Positions 8,394 through 17,339 of a DNA stretch of 64,000 bases are shown in pieces. The stretch is taken from NCBI RefSeq assembly GCF_000169175.1, contig NZ_AAWS01000017.1, positions 121,466 through 185,465 on the forward strand. The letters run 5' to 3'. Numbering within the stretch: position 1 is the stretch's first letter; each line of letters begins with the position of its first letter. The DNA is from Microscilla marina ATCC 23134. Lineage in GTDB: Bacteria; Bacteroidota; Bacteroidia; Cytophagales; Microscillaceae. The notes beneath the pieces were generated by a model, which saw only the letters and a program-made list of their open reading frames with translations, was not told the origin of the DNA and did not search any database. A program made the position numbers and the translations under genes.

Positions 8394-9842
8394 TCAGCCT
8401 CCTGGCCCTAAAAATACTGTATGGATAGTTTCTATTTTTTGTTTGCTATCCCATACCTCTATTTCTACCTCAGTTTTAAGAGATTTTACCTCACCTGGAG
8501 GTAGTTCCAGAACAAACACCCCCTCAGCAGTTTCACTTTTTGCTACTTTGAGCGTATTACCCGCAAAGTGAATCTTACCCTTGCTATTTTTAAGTTTAAA
8601 AGTAAAAGAGGCATTTTCGTTGCTCTTATTGATAATGCGGGCATTGTATACATTGGTAATATTACCATTAGGTAGTTCGCTGTACAAAGAACCTGGCGCA
8701 CGCAATAAAGTAACCTCATACTTGCCACGCTCCATCAATAAAAAAGCCTGTAAGCCAATAAGAATAAATAAAACGGCGGTGTAAGCAAGCACCCGTGGAT
8801 TGCGTAGTTTCCAGTTGGTTTTGTTTTCAATGTTATTGTGCGAGGCATACCTGATCAACCCCTTGGGCTTTTCTATCTTTTCCATCACAGCATCGCAAGC
8901 ATCTATACAAGCAGTGCAGTTTACACACTCCATTTGCGAGCCATTGCGAATATCGATACCAGTGGGGCACACATGCACACAAAGCTTACAGTCTACACAG
9001 TCGCCTTGTGGTTTTTCCAAATCATCCAGGTTCAACGGTTTATTGCTATTTGCGGCACTTTGTTTTTTCTTGAGTTTTCCCCTGGGTTCACCACGTTCAA
9101 AGTCATAAGCTACCCCTACCGAATCTTTGGTAAGTAACACGCTTTGTAAGCGACCATAAGGACATACCGCTATACAAGCCTGCTCGCGAAACTTGGCAAA
9201 TACGCCATAAAAAACTCCCGTAAACGCCATTAACCCAACAAATCCGGCAAGGTTTTCCGTCGGAGGTTTGGAGGCAATAGCAATGGTTTGCTCAATGCCT
9301 ACCATATACGCCATAGCAGCGTGGGCAATAAGCAGTGAAATGGCGAAGAAAATAAGTTGCTTGCTTGTTTTACGAATGACTTTGTCTTTGTCCCAGGGGC
9401 GTTTATTGAGTTTCCGCTGTTGGTTGGCGTCACCTTCTATCCAGTACTCTATGCGGCGAAAAACCATTTCCATAAATATAGTTTGGGGGCAAGCCCAACC
9501 ACACCATACACGCCCATAGGCTACAGTAAACAAAATGATGAATATAAAAAAAGTGATGGTAGCAAGTACAAAAAGGTGAAAGTCTGCCGGAAGGAATAAC
9601 CTGCCAAACAAGACAAACTTGCGCTCAAATACATTGAACAAAAACAAAGGGTTGCCATCTATTTTGATCAATGGTGCCCCAAAAAACAAGATGAGTAATA
9701 CTACTGACACCAGTTTACGGCGGTTGTAATACTTGCCTTTAGGCTTTTTAGGATAAAGCCATACACGTTTGCCCTTGTCGTCTACAGTGGCAATAGTGTC
9801 ACGGTACTCTTCCGTGTCGATAATATCTTCTAAACTATTCAT
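8394..9842 (-). CDS. ccoG: Cytochrome c oxidase accessory protein CcoG (4Fe-4S)
   Basis: A 482-residue polyferredoxin-type membrane protein. Landmarks are the CGWACPQ motif (Cys114, Cys118) after the second or third membrane helix, CIAVCPYGR in the loop, and a bacterial ferredoxin domain with two CxxCxxC...CP clusters (CVDCKLCVHVCP and CVNCTACIDAC). The C-terminal Ig-like domain is also usual. CcoG helps mature the copper centre of cbb3 oxidase, probably as a Cu(II) reductase. The length is normal. It begins a group of accessory genes (ccoG, fixH, TauE-like) about 270 bases after the globin gene. Confidence 0.95.
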   Translation of the reverse strand: MNSLEDIIDTEEYRDTIATVDDKGKRVWLYPKKPKGKYYNRRKLVSVVLLILFFGAPLIKIDGNPLFLFNVFERKFVLFGRLFLPADFHLFVLATITFFIFIILFTVAYGRVWCGWACPQTIFMEMVFRRIEYWIEGDANQQRKLNKRPWDKDKVIRKTSKQLIFFAISLLIAHAAMAYMVGIEQTIAIASKPPTENLAGFVGLMAFTGVFYGVFAKFREQACIAVCPYGRLQSVLLTKDSVGVAYDFERGEPRGKLKKKQSAANSNKPLNLDDLEKPQGDCVDCKLCVHVCPTGIDIRNGSQMECVNCTACIDACDAVMEKIEKPKGLIRYASHNNIENKTNWKLRNPRVLAYTAVLFILIGLQAFLLMERGKYEVTLLRAPGSLYSELPNGNITNVYNARIINKSNENASFTFKLKNSKGKIHFAGNTLKVAKSETAEGVFVLELPPGEVKSLKTEVEIEVWDSKQKIETIHTVFLGPGG

Positions 9843-10110
9843 GTGTTTATTAATTGTCTTTTTTACGATGGTCTTTCTATACAGGGCAGTGTGCCTAATA
9901 GCCCTTAGGAATGGTGTAAAAATAAAGTTCTATAGTAACGCCAAAATATTTTGTTGGCAGGAGAGGCAAAAAAACGCGTCATAGCAGCGCTACGGCAAGT
10001 TTTTTTAACGAATTCTGTCAGCGAAAGATGACGTTAAAAATGTAAATTTATTTTGGTACTATTCCTTAAATTATGTGCTTATCTTTTTGGTAAAACTTAC
10101 GGGCAGATAC

Positions 10111-10530
10111 TCAATGATCTGTTTTGTCTGTAAGCCCCTCTATCATAGCCTGAGAAATCAACTGATATACTTTTTTCCAGGCAGTTTTCATTTCGTGTGT
10201 CCAGGCATTGCCCAACACTTGAGCAAGCATATAAAGAAATGCATTGCCAAAAGCCGTAAAATAGGCTGGCTTTACTTGATAGTTTACATGTCGTTTTGCC
10301 AAAAACTTTACTTCTTCTTTTATGTTGTCCAGTTTGTTCAACTTGGTAACAATCAAAGTGATAGAAGACATCAGCTTTTGATTTTGGATATGTGTGTTTG
10401 ATTGAAACAAGCGTTTCACTTGTGGATTTTGCTTAAACAAGTAGTTGTAAAAAATATCGCCTGCCTCATCTCGATGCGCCAATACCGATACCCACGAATT
10501 GCGCACTAAATTTATGTCTTGTGTTGTCAT
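10111..10530 (-). CDS. Single-domain globin
   Basis: A 139-residue single-domain globin. The proximal heme His is His81 in LAKRHVNYQVKPAYF, a strongly conserved F-helix/FG-corner pattern of bacterial hemoglobins. The N-terminal helices (NLVRNSW, FYNYLFKQNPQVKRLF) also fit, and Gln residues near 49-51 are candidates for the distal pocket. It would bind O2 or NO. The position inside the cbb3 operon, directly after ccoP, suggests oxygen supply to the high-affinity oxidase or its protection from nitric oxide. That role is inferred from context only. Confidence 0.9.
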   Translation of the reverse strand: MTTQDINLVRNSWVSVLAHRDEAGDIFYNYLFKQNPQVKRLFQSNTHIQNQKLMSSITLIVTKLNKLDNIKEEVKFLAKRHVNYQVKPAYFTAFGNAFLYMLAQVLGNAWTHEMKTAWKKVYQLISQAMIEGLTDKTDH

Positions 10531-10563
10531 TATTAATTACCTGATCATCAATACCAGATAAGC

Positions 10564-10590
10564 GGACTGCTACACAAGTGTAAGCAGTCC
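10564..10590 (-). other. Intercistronic stem-loop between ccoP and globin
   Basis: An 8-bp stem extends inward by a further 4 bp across a one-base bulge. It lies between the ccoP stop (10608) and the globin start (10530). No T run follows on the minus strand, so it may stabilise or process the mRNA instead of terminating it. Confidence 0.45.
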
Positions 10591-10607
10591 AGCTACTGGT
10601 ATATTCC

Positions 10608-11534
10608 CTATTTCTTTGCTTCCAGTTTTTTACCTTGAGGTTCTTTGGCGTTGGCAGGTTTGGTACCCTGTAGAGTCAAAATATAACTTGCCACATTTTG
10701 CATCTCTTCAGGCTTTAAGTCTTTCTTCCAAGCCTTCATCCCGTTTTTAGCCCCATATTTAATGGTTTTAAACACTCCTTTAATGTCGCCACCATACAAC
10801 CAGTAGGCGTCAGTAAGGTTAGGGCCGATGCCTCCCTCTGCATTTTTACCGTGACAGGTAACGCAGTTCTTGACAAAAATTGCTTTACCACCATCAAGCG
10901 CAGTGGCATCATCTTTTACAAACTTCACACTGTTTTCGTCAATGTTGTTTGCCTGAGTTTTTTTGTAAGCCTCTACCTGCTTGGCAGCCACCGCCATTTC
11001 GGTTTCAAACTCTTCTATTTGGTTAGGCAATGTACCTGTTACCTCATACAAGGCAATATATACCACCGCAAACACAATACAGATATAAAAGAGTGCTGTC
11101 CACCATGGGGGCAAGTGGTTGTCCAATTCGCGAATGCCATCATACTCGTGGTCAAGCATAATGTCTTCCTCGTCTTCAAGTGCCACCCGGTAGTTTTGCT
11201 TGTTCATCCAGTTTTTCCACATACCAGTGAGCAAACCGTCAGGTTTCAAGCCTTTTTCGCGTTGGTCTTTCAACAAAATAATGTTGAGCATAGATACCAC
11301 ATACATAGACACTGTAAGCACCAATACTGCAGCCACAATTAGTAATACAATGAGCATTACCATCATAAATTCAGATTTGGGCATACCAAAATAGCTTGAT
11401 TCTTTGGCGGCAGTTCCTTGTGCCCATAATGGAGCAACACTGAACAAAGTGAGCATTGCCGCCAGCCACTTTGCTTTTTTATTGAGTTTAAGCAGACCCG
11501 TTTTTTGCCAGATCTTATAAATTAGTTGTCTCAT
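10608..11534 (-). CDS. ccoP: cbb3 oxidase subunit CcoP, mono-heme form
   Basis: A 308-residue protein. An N-terminal hydrophobic segment ending WAQG may be a signal peptide, followed by membrane helices at about 57-87 and 143-163. The CcoP/FixP N-terminal signature (YDGIRELDNHLPPWW) is at about 131-145. Only one c-type heme site is visible, CVTCH at 224-228, whereas proteobacterial CcoP carries two. The mono-heme form is common in Bacteroidota. It receives electrons from a soluble or membrane-bound cytochrome c and passes them to CcoO. It overlaps ccoQ by four bases (ATGA), so the two are translationally coupled. Confidence 0.93.
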   Translation of the reverse strand: MRQLIYKIWQKTGLLKLNKKAKWLAAMLTLFSVAPLWAQGTAAKESSYFGMPKSEFMMVMLIVLLIVAAVLVLTVSMYVVSMLNIILLKDQREKGLKPDGLLTGMWKNWMNKQNYRVALEDEEDIMLDHEYDGIRELDNHLPPWWTALFYICIVFAVVYIALYEVTGTLPNQIEEFETEMAVAAKQVEAYKKTQANNIDENSVKFVKDDATALDGGKAIFVKNCVTCHGKNAEGGIGPNLTDAYWLYGGDIKGVFKTIKYGAKNGMKAWKKDLKPEEMQNVASYILTLQGTKPANAKEPQGKKLEAKK

Positions 11535-11734
11535 GACTGTGTATTTTCAGAATGTTGAGATTCATTTTTTGTTACATCTAAATCCAGCGGTAAATGCCTC
11601 ATTTCGCTGATGTGTTTTTTGTCTACCTTGAATAACCATATAATGAGCAGTAGAAAAAAACTAAAAAATATGATGAGTGAAATCACCGGAAAAACCTCGA
11701 TGTTTTGAACTTGTTCGAAATAATGTTTAAACAT
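11531..11734 (-). CDS. ccoQ: cbb3 oxidase small subunit CcoQ
   Basis: A 67-residue protein with a single membrane helix (VISLIIFFSFFLLLIIWLF) and a charged C-terminal tail, as expected for CcoQ/FixQ. This subunit stabilises the complex. It lies between ccoNO and ccoP in the canonical order and overlaps the ccoP start by four bases. The family has little sequence conservation, so the call leans on position and topology. Confidence 0.85.
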   Translation of the reverse strand: MFKHYFEQVQNIEVFPVISLIIFFSFFLLLIIWLFKVDKKHISEMRHLPLDLDVTKNESQHSENTQS

Positions 11735-11816
11735 TTTTTATGGTTTTATTGCTTCACTGTTAAACGACTGCCTGATGTAACGCCAACCATTTGACAGTGA
11801 AACCATTGAACAATCG

Positions 11817-13964
11817 TTATTTTTGGCTGACCTGATCTTGGTCTTTTACCTTAATGTCGGTTCCCAGGCGCTGCAGGTAGGCAATCAAAGCCACAATCTC
11901 TTTGTCTTTGCTTACCTTTATTTTATCCTTGGCAAGTTGCGTCACTATCTCAGTAGCTTGCTTGTCCATTTCATCAGCGGCCTGATTTTCAAACCCTTCA
12001 GGATAAGGAACTCCCAAAGTTCTCATCGCATTTATTTTAGCCTTGATACCGTCTCTGTCATAAGTTTGGGTCATGAGCCAAGGGTAAGGAGGCATAATAG
12101 AACCCGGAGATGTAAGGCGTGGATCGAGCATGTGGCGATAGTGCCAGTTGTGTCCATACTTGCCACCCAAACGGTGCAAATCAGGACCAGTACGTTTAGA
12201 CCCCCACAAAAATGGGTGATCGTATACAAACTCGCCGGCTTTAGAGTATTGTCCTCCGTCAGGGTCGTAGCGTTCTACCTCAGAGCGGAACGGACGAATC
12301 ATTTGAGAGTGGCATCCTACACAACCTTCTCTTATATACAAGTCGCGCCCTTCGAGCTCTAGTGGCGTATAAGGTTTCACTGCGGCAATAGTAGGCACAT
12401 TAGACTGAATCAGGAAAGTAGGCATCAACTCTATCAATCCCCCAATCAAAATAGCAATGGTAGTCAATACCGTAAACAAAATAGGCTTACGCTCAAGTAC
12501 CCGGTGCCAGGCACCTTTGTGTACCGCATGTTGTTTGGTTTCCATAGGAGGAGCCTCAGCATCTTCGTTGGCAAGAAACTTACCCTGCGCGGCCGTTTTC
12601 CAAAGGTTATACGCCATAATGAAAGCACCTGTAAGGTAAAGCAAACCACCAAAAGCACGGAGCGCATACATAGGAACAATCTGTAGGGTAGTATCCAAAA
12701 AGTTTTTGTAAGTAAGCAAACCATCTGGCTCAAACTGTTTCCACATCAAGCTTTGGGTAAAACCAGCCCAATACATAGGCAAAGCATAAAAAATGATTCC
12801 GAGGGTACCTATCCAGAAGTGAATATTGGCAAGGCGGGTAGAAAACAACTTGGTTTGCCACATACGTGGTACCATCCAGTAAAGCATACCAAAAATAATG
12901 AAGCCGTTCCAGCCCAAACCACCCACGTGTACGTGTGCTACGATCCAGTCGGTATAGTGAGCAATGGCATTTACATTCTTTAACGACAGCATTGGACCTT
13001 CAAAAGTAGCCATACCATAAGCAGTAATCGCCACTACCATAAACTTAAGAATGGGGTCTTCACGTACCCTGTCCCAAGCGCCACGCAAAGTCAAAAGACC
13101 ATTCAACATACCCCCCCATGAAGGAGCAATCAACATAATAGAAAAAACCACCCCTAAGCTCTGTGCCCAACCTGGCAATGAGGTATATAATAAGTGGTGA
13201 GGACCTGCCCATATGTAAATAAATATCAATGCCCAGAAGTGAATAATAGAGAGCTTGTAAGAATATACCGGACGATTGGCTGCTTTGGGTAGGTAATAAT
13301 ACATAATACCCAAAAATGGAGTAGTTAAGAAAAACGCCACCGCGTTATGTCCATACCACCACTGCACCAGTGCGTCTTGTACGCCGGCATACAAATAATA
13401 ACTTTTGGTAAAGCTAATAGGCAACTCAAATGAGTTTACCACGTGCAATACTGCTACTGTGATAAAGGTAGCTATGTAAAACCAAATAGCCACATACATA
13501 TGTCGTTCACGTCGCTTGATAATGGTACCAATCATATTGATACCAAACACCACCCAAATCAGGGTAATGGCAATGTCTATAGGCCACTCAAGCTCAGCGT
13601 ATTCGTGGCTGGTAGTGATACCCAGAGGCAATGTGATAGCTGCTGCAACTATGATCAGTTGCCAGCCCCAGAAGTGAACCCGGCTCAGTGCATCGCTAAA
13701 CATACGGGCTTTGAGCAAACGTTGCATAGAGTAATACACCCCGGCAAACATAGCGTTACCTACAAAGGCAAATATGATGGCGTTGGTGTGGAGGGGTCGG
13801 ATACGCCCAAACGAGGTGTAGGGTATTCCGAAGTTGAATTGAGGAGCAAAGAGTTGTATGGCTATCAAAAGCCCTACCGTCATCCCCACAATAGCAAATA
13901 CTACAGTGGCAATGACAAATAGCCTCACAATCCCATTGTCGTACCGAAATTTTTCTACTTGCAT
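11817..13964 (-). CDS. ccoNO: Fused cbb3 oxidase catalytic subunit CcoN-CcoO
   Basis: This 715-residue protein joins CcoN (about residues 1-480, twelve membrane helices, with heme-copper ligands such as HTNAIIFAF and 'IVAHVHVGGLGWNG') to a CcoO domain (about 500-715). The CcoO part carries one c-type heme site, CVGCH at 548-552, followed by the family signature SQMIRPFRSEVERY and the axial-Met segment GSIMPPYPWL. CcoN reduces O2 at a heme b3-CuB centre and CcoO feeds it electrons. The fusion is a known Bacteroidota arrangement. The reading frame is continuous, so this is not a frameshift artefact. It is the first gene of the cluster and has a promoter upstream. Confidence 0.96.
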   Translation of the reverse strand: MQVEKFRYDNGIVRLFVIATVVFAIVGMTVGLLIAIQLFAPQFNFGIPYTSFGRIRPLHTNAIIFAFVGNAMFAGVYYSMQRLLKARMFSDALSRVHFWGWQLIIVAAAITLPLGITTSHEYAELEWPIDIAITLIWVVFGINMIGTIIKRRERHMYVAIWFYIATFITVAVLHVVNSFELPISFTKSYYLYAGVQDALVQWWYGHNAVAFFLTTPFLGIMYYYLPKAANRPVYSYKLSIIHFWALIFIYIWAGPHHLLYTSLPGWAQSLGVVFSIMLIAPSWGGMLNGLLTLRGAWDRVREDPILKFMVVAITAYGMATFEGPMLSLKNVNAIAHYTDWIVAHVHVGGLGWNGFIIFGMLYWMVPRMWQTKLFSTRLANIHFWIGTLGIIFYALPMYWAGFTQSLMWKQFEPDGLLTYKNFLDTTLQIVPMYALRAFGGLLYLTGAFIMAYNLWKTAAQGKFLANEDAEAPPMETKQHAVHKGAWHRVLERKPILFTVLTTIAILIGGLIELMPTFLIQSNVPTIAAVKPYTPLELEGRDLYIREGCVGCHSQMIRPFRSEVERYDPDGGQYSKAGEFVYDHPFLWGSKRTGPDLHRLGGKYGHNWHYRHMLDPRLTSPGSIMPPYPWLMTQTYDRDGIKAKINAMRTLGVPYPEGFENQAADEMDKQATEIVTQLAKDKIKVSKDKEIVALIAYLQRLGTDIKVKDQDQVSQK

Positions 13965-14009
13965 GATTTAAAAATATAAGTTTAAGGGTATTCTAATCGC
14001 AATGTGGTT

Positions 14010-14040
14010 CAAAAGTAGGCACAAGCCTTTCGGCAACAAA
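14010..14040 (-). promoter_or_regulatory. Bacteroidota-type promoter of the cbb3 operon
   Basis: On the minus strand TTTG (plus 14037-14040) and TACTTTTG (plus 14010-14017) are separated by 19 bases, an exact match to the -33 TTTG / -7 TAnnTTTG pattern. Transcription would start about 40 bases upstream of the ccoNO ATG. Confidence 0.6.
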
Positions 14041-14062
14041 TGACATCTAACAGAGCAAAAAC

Positions 14063-14074
14063 TGACAATTGTCA
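14063..14074. promoter_or_regulatory. 12-bp palindrome, candidate CRP/FNR-family operator
   Basis: TGACAATTGTCA is a perfect palindrome centred about 62 bases upstream of the predicted start of transcription. That spacing is typical of class I activation by CRP/FNR-family proteins. Binding by such a regulator is inferred from position and symmetry only. Confidence 0.4.
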
Positions 14075-14494
14075 TCTTTTGAAATGACCTTTTGATTTTA
14101 TGGTGGGTTGTAACTTTGATGCTTGGTATTGGTAGTGGTGGCATGTTTGCCAAAGTAGAAGCAAGAATGTAGTGGGTATTCTCTATTTGCCAGGGTAATT
14201 GTTCTTATTAAAAGTAACGAAATACCGCACTTCTTACTAAATACCGTATAAAAACCTTCATTTTTAGTGTCTTTCATTTCCATAGGAGTAAAAAAATGAA
14301 ATTTTATTTCGCTGACTGTCAGTTACTTAAAAAATAATTTCCAACTCAAAATGCTTTTGGTCTTTGGTTTGAATATATACTAACCAAAGATATTTAATAA
14401 GCTTTGTGGTTAGGAAAAAAAAACGAGATTCTGTTAGGGTCTCGTTTTTTACTTTAGTGCCCTGATCAAATCATCATATCTCTATCAAGCCCCC

Positions 14495-14662
14495 AATAAT
14501 CATCCAACAATTGTAGGGGCGATTCCCTTGTGGTCGCCCTGGCATATACCACCCCAATAATCATCCAACAATTGTAGAGGCGATTCCCTTGTGGTCGCCC
14601 TGGCATATACCACCCCAATAATCATCCAACAATTGTAGGGGCGATTCCCTTGTGGTCATCCT
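14495..14662. repeat. 61-bp minisatellite array 1 (3 copies)
   Basis: Copies start at 14495, 14556 and 14617. Each unit contains a small inverted repeat (GGGCGA...TCGCCC) preceded by GTAG, and resembles the GTAGGGGCG-type REP elements found in several phyla. The last copy is altered after GTGGTC and forms a larger imperfect palindrome with GCCCCTAC at about 14701-14708. Confidence 0.85.
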
Positions 14663-14988
14663 CAAACAATCATTTTTCCAGGTGGGCAGTTACAAGGATT
14701 GCCCCTACTAACGAAATACCGCATTTGTTACGAAATATCGTATAAAAATCTTCATTTTTAGTGTCTTTCATTTCCATAGAAGTAAAAAAATGAAATTTTA
14801 TTTCGCTGACTGTCAATTACTTAAAAAATAATTTTCAACTCAAAACACTTTTGGTCTTTGGTTTGAATATATTTTAACCAAAGATATTTAATAAGCTTTG
14901 TGGTTAGGAAAAAAAAACGAGATTCTGTTAGGGTCTCGTTTTTTACTTTAGTGCCCTGATCAAATCATCATATCTCTATCAAGCCCCC

Positions 14989-15338
14989 AATAATCATCCA
15001 ACAATTGTAGGGGCGATTTCCTTGTGGTCGCCCTGGCATATACCACCCAAATAATCATCCAACAATTGTAGAGGCGATTCCCTTGTGGTCGCCCTGGCAT
15101 ATACCACCCCAATAATCATCCAACAATTGTAGGGGCGATTCCCTTGTGGTCGCCCTGGCATATACCACCCCAATAATCATCCAACAATTGTAGAGGCGAT
15201 TCCCTTGTGGTCGCCCTGGCATATACCACCCCAATAATCATCCAACAATTGTAGGGGCGATTCCCTTGTGGTCGCCCTGGCATATACCATCCAAATAATC
15301 ATCCAACAATTGTAGGGGCGATTCCCTTGTGGTCATCC
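14989..15338. repeat. 61-bp minisatellite array 2 (6 copies)
   Basis: Copies start at 14989, 15050, 15111, 15172, 15233 and 15294. They alternate between AGGGGCGATT and AGAGGCGATT variants in a pattern that suggests duplication of two-unit blocks. Confidence 0.85.
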
Positions 15339-15665
15339 TCAAACAATCATTTTTCCAGGTGGGCAGTTACAAGGATTGCCCCTACTAACGAAATACCGCA
15401 TTCGTTACGAAATATCGTATAAAAACCTTCATTTTTAGTGTCTTTCATTTCCATAGAAGTAAAAAAATGAAATTTTATTTCGCTGACTGTCAATTACTTA
15501 AAAAATAATTTTCAACTCAAAACACTTTTGGTCTTTGGTTTGAATATATACTAACCAAAGATATTTAATAAGCTTTGTGGTTAGGAAAAAAAAACGAGAT
15601 TCTGTTAGGGTCTCGTTTTTTACTTTAGTGCCCTGATCAAATCATCATATCTCTATCAAACCCCC

Positions 15666-15954
15666 AATAATCATCCAACAATTGTAGGGGCGATTCCCTT
15701 GTGGTCGCCCTGGCATATACCATCCAAATAATCATCCAACAATTGTAGGGGCGATTCCCTTGTGGTCGCCCTGGCATATACCATCCAAATAATCATCCAA
15801 CAATTGTAGGGGCGATTTCCTTGTGGTCGCCCTGGCATATACCATCCAAATAATCATCCAACAATTGTAGGGGCGATTCCCTTGTGGTCGCCCTGGCATA
15901 TACCATCCAAATAATCATCCAACAATTGTAGGGACGATTCCCTTGTGGTCATCC
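15666..15954. repeat. 61-bp minisatellite array 3 (5 copies)
   Basis: Copies start at 15666, 15727, 15788, 15849 and 15910. Most junctions read CATCCAAATAATC, unlike the CACCCCAATAATC of arrays 1 and 2, so this array expanded separately. Confidence 0.85.
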
Positions 15955-16248
15955 TCAAACAATCATTTTTCCAGGTGGGCAGTTACAAGGATTGCCCCTA
16001 CTAACGAAATACCGCATTAGTTACGAAACATCGTATAAAAACCTTCATTTTTAGTGTCTTTCATTTCCATAGAAGTAAAAAAATGAAATTTTATTTCGCT
16101 GACTGTCAGTTACTTAAAAAATAATTTCCAACTCAAAATACTTTTGGTCTTTGGTTTGAATATATTTTAACCAAAGATATTTAATAAGCTTTGTGGTTAG
16201 GAAAGAAAAACGAGATCCTGTTAGGGTCTCGTTTTTTACTTTAGTGAC

Positions 16249-16892
16249 CATCTCAGGTGTTGGGCTTTAGCCTGACCAACACTTGCCAACCCAGAAATTC
16301 TTACACAAGTCGTTTATGATGTTTCGAGTAGCATTGCTCAGGTCACCCTTCGGTAAGACCTTCGCGGAGGGGGAAAAAATACCGTTTCAGGTGTAGGTCT
16401 TTGGGCTTTATCCTGACCAACACTTGCCAACCCAGAAATTCTTACACAAGTCGTTTATGATGTTTCGAATAGCATTGCTCCGGTCACCCTGCGGTAAGAC
16501 CTTCACGGAGGAGTGAAAGATGACAAGTCGAAACCCAAAAGGCCATGTCATTCTGAATAAAATGAAGAACCGAGCTTGTGAGTTCAGCGTAGCTAATCTG
16601 GTGGTATTTTACTACCTGGATACACTTACTTGCTCCAGGCACCACAACTACAAATTCCTTAAGTTGTCATCAGTAGTTTACGAGGGAGCAACTGGCTATA
16701 CAAATAACATCTCAGGTGTAGGTCTTTGGGCTTTAGCCTGACCAACACTTGCCAACCCAGAAATTCTTACACAAGTCGTTTATGATGTTTCGAGTAGCAT
16801 TGCTCAGGTCACCCTTCGGTAAGACCTTCGCGGAGAGGGAAAAAATACCGTTTCAGGTGTTGGTCTTTGGGCTTTATCCTGACCAACACTTG
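16249..16892. repeat. 141-bp repeat family inserted in the fourth composite unit
   Basis: Copies share CACTTGCC landmarks at 16280, 16421, 16746 and 16887, with a 141-base period inside each pair. A segment of about 180 bases without repeats (16518-16700) lies between the pairs. The composite unit resumes with CCTGATCAAATCATC at about 16893, so the block interrupts it. It carries AGACCTTCGCGGAG-type short palindromic sequence. No gene is evident. Confidence 0.8.
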
Positions 16893-16927
16893 CCCTGATC
16901 AAATCATCATATCTCTATCAAGCCCCC

Positions 16928-17032
16928 AATAATCACCCAACAATTGTAGGGGCGATTCCCTTGTGGTCGCCCTGGCATATACCATCCAAATAATCATCCA
17001 ACAATTGTAGGGACGATTCCCTTGTGGTCATC
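16928..17032. repeat. 61-bp minisatellite array 4 (2 copies)
   Basis: Copies start at 16928 and 16989. This is the 3' continuation of the interrupted fourth composite unit. Confidence 0.85.
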
Positions 17033-17283
17033 CTCAAACAATCATTTTTCCAGGTGGGCAGTTACAAGGATTGCCCCTACTAACGAAATACCGCATTAGT
17101 TACGAAATACCGTATAAAAACCGCGTTTTTTCAATCTTCTAAATTTTCATCAAGTCAAAAAAATAAAATTTTATCCCACTGACTATCAAACACTTAAAAA
17201 ATAATTTTCAACTCAAAACACTTTTGGTCTTTGGTTTGAATATATACTAACCAAAGATATTTAATAAGCTTTGTGGTTAGGAA

Positions 17284-17318
17284 AGAAAAACGAGATCCTG
17301 TTAGGGTCTCGTTTTTTA
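17284..17318 (-). terminator. Terminator-like hairpin after the distal argD
   Basis: The stem AACGAGA/TCTCGTT is flanked by A and T runs on both sides, so it can work in either direction. It lies about 20 bases past the argD stop and probably terminates the arg operon. The same hairpin recurs in each composite repeat unit (near 14416-14450, 14911-14943, 15590-15620 and 16204-16238). Confidence 0.75.
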
Positions 17319-17339
17319 CTTTAGTGACTTTTCGGTTTT

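Larger units (their letters stand above)
14217..17335. repeat. Nested higher-order tandem repeat region, non-coding
   Basis: Five copies of a composite unit begin at 14217, 14711, 15388, 16004 and 17083 (the last is partial and diverges at its 5' end). Each begins ACGAAATACCGCA and contains a conserved AT-rich block. Next come a terminator-like hairpin with stem AACGAGA/TCTCGTT and a 61-bp minisatellite array, and the unit ends with a segment closing in GCCCCTAC. Copy lengths are 494, 677 and 616 bases, which equal 494 plus 3 x 61 and 494 plus 2 x 61. The copies therefore differ essentially only in minisatellite number (3, 6, 5). The fourth copy is interrupted by another repeat family. No convincing gene is present. 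Confidence 0.9.

Noticed and set aside
16520..16741. 73-codon frame inside the repeats
   Set aside because: Its ends run into copies of the 141-bp repeat, so the frame is a product of repeat sequence.
14495..17032. Possible CRISPR array
   Set aside because: The 61-bp units are tandem and nearly identical throughout, with no unique spacers and no cas genes nearby.
14217..17335. Insertion sequence or transposon
   Set aside because: No transposase frame or terminal inverted repeats with target duplication are visible; the region consists of tandem and palindromic repeats only.
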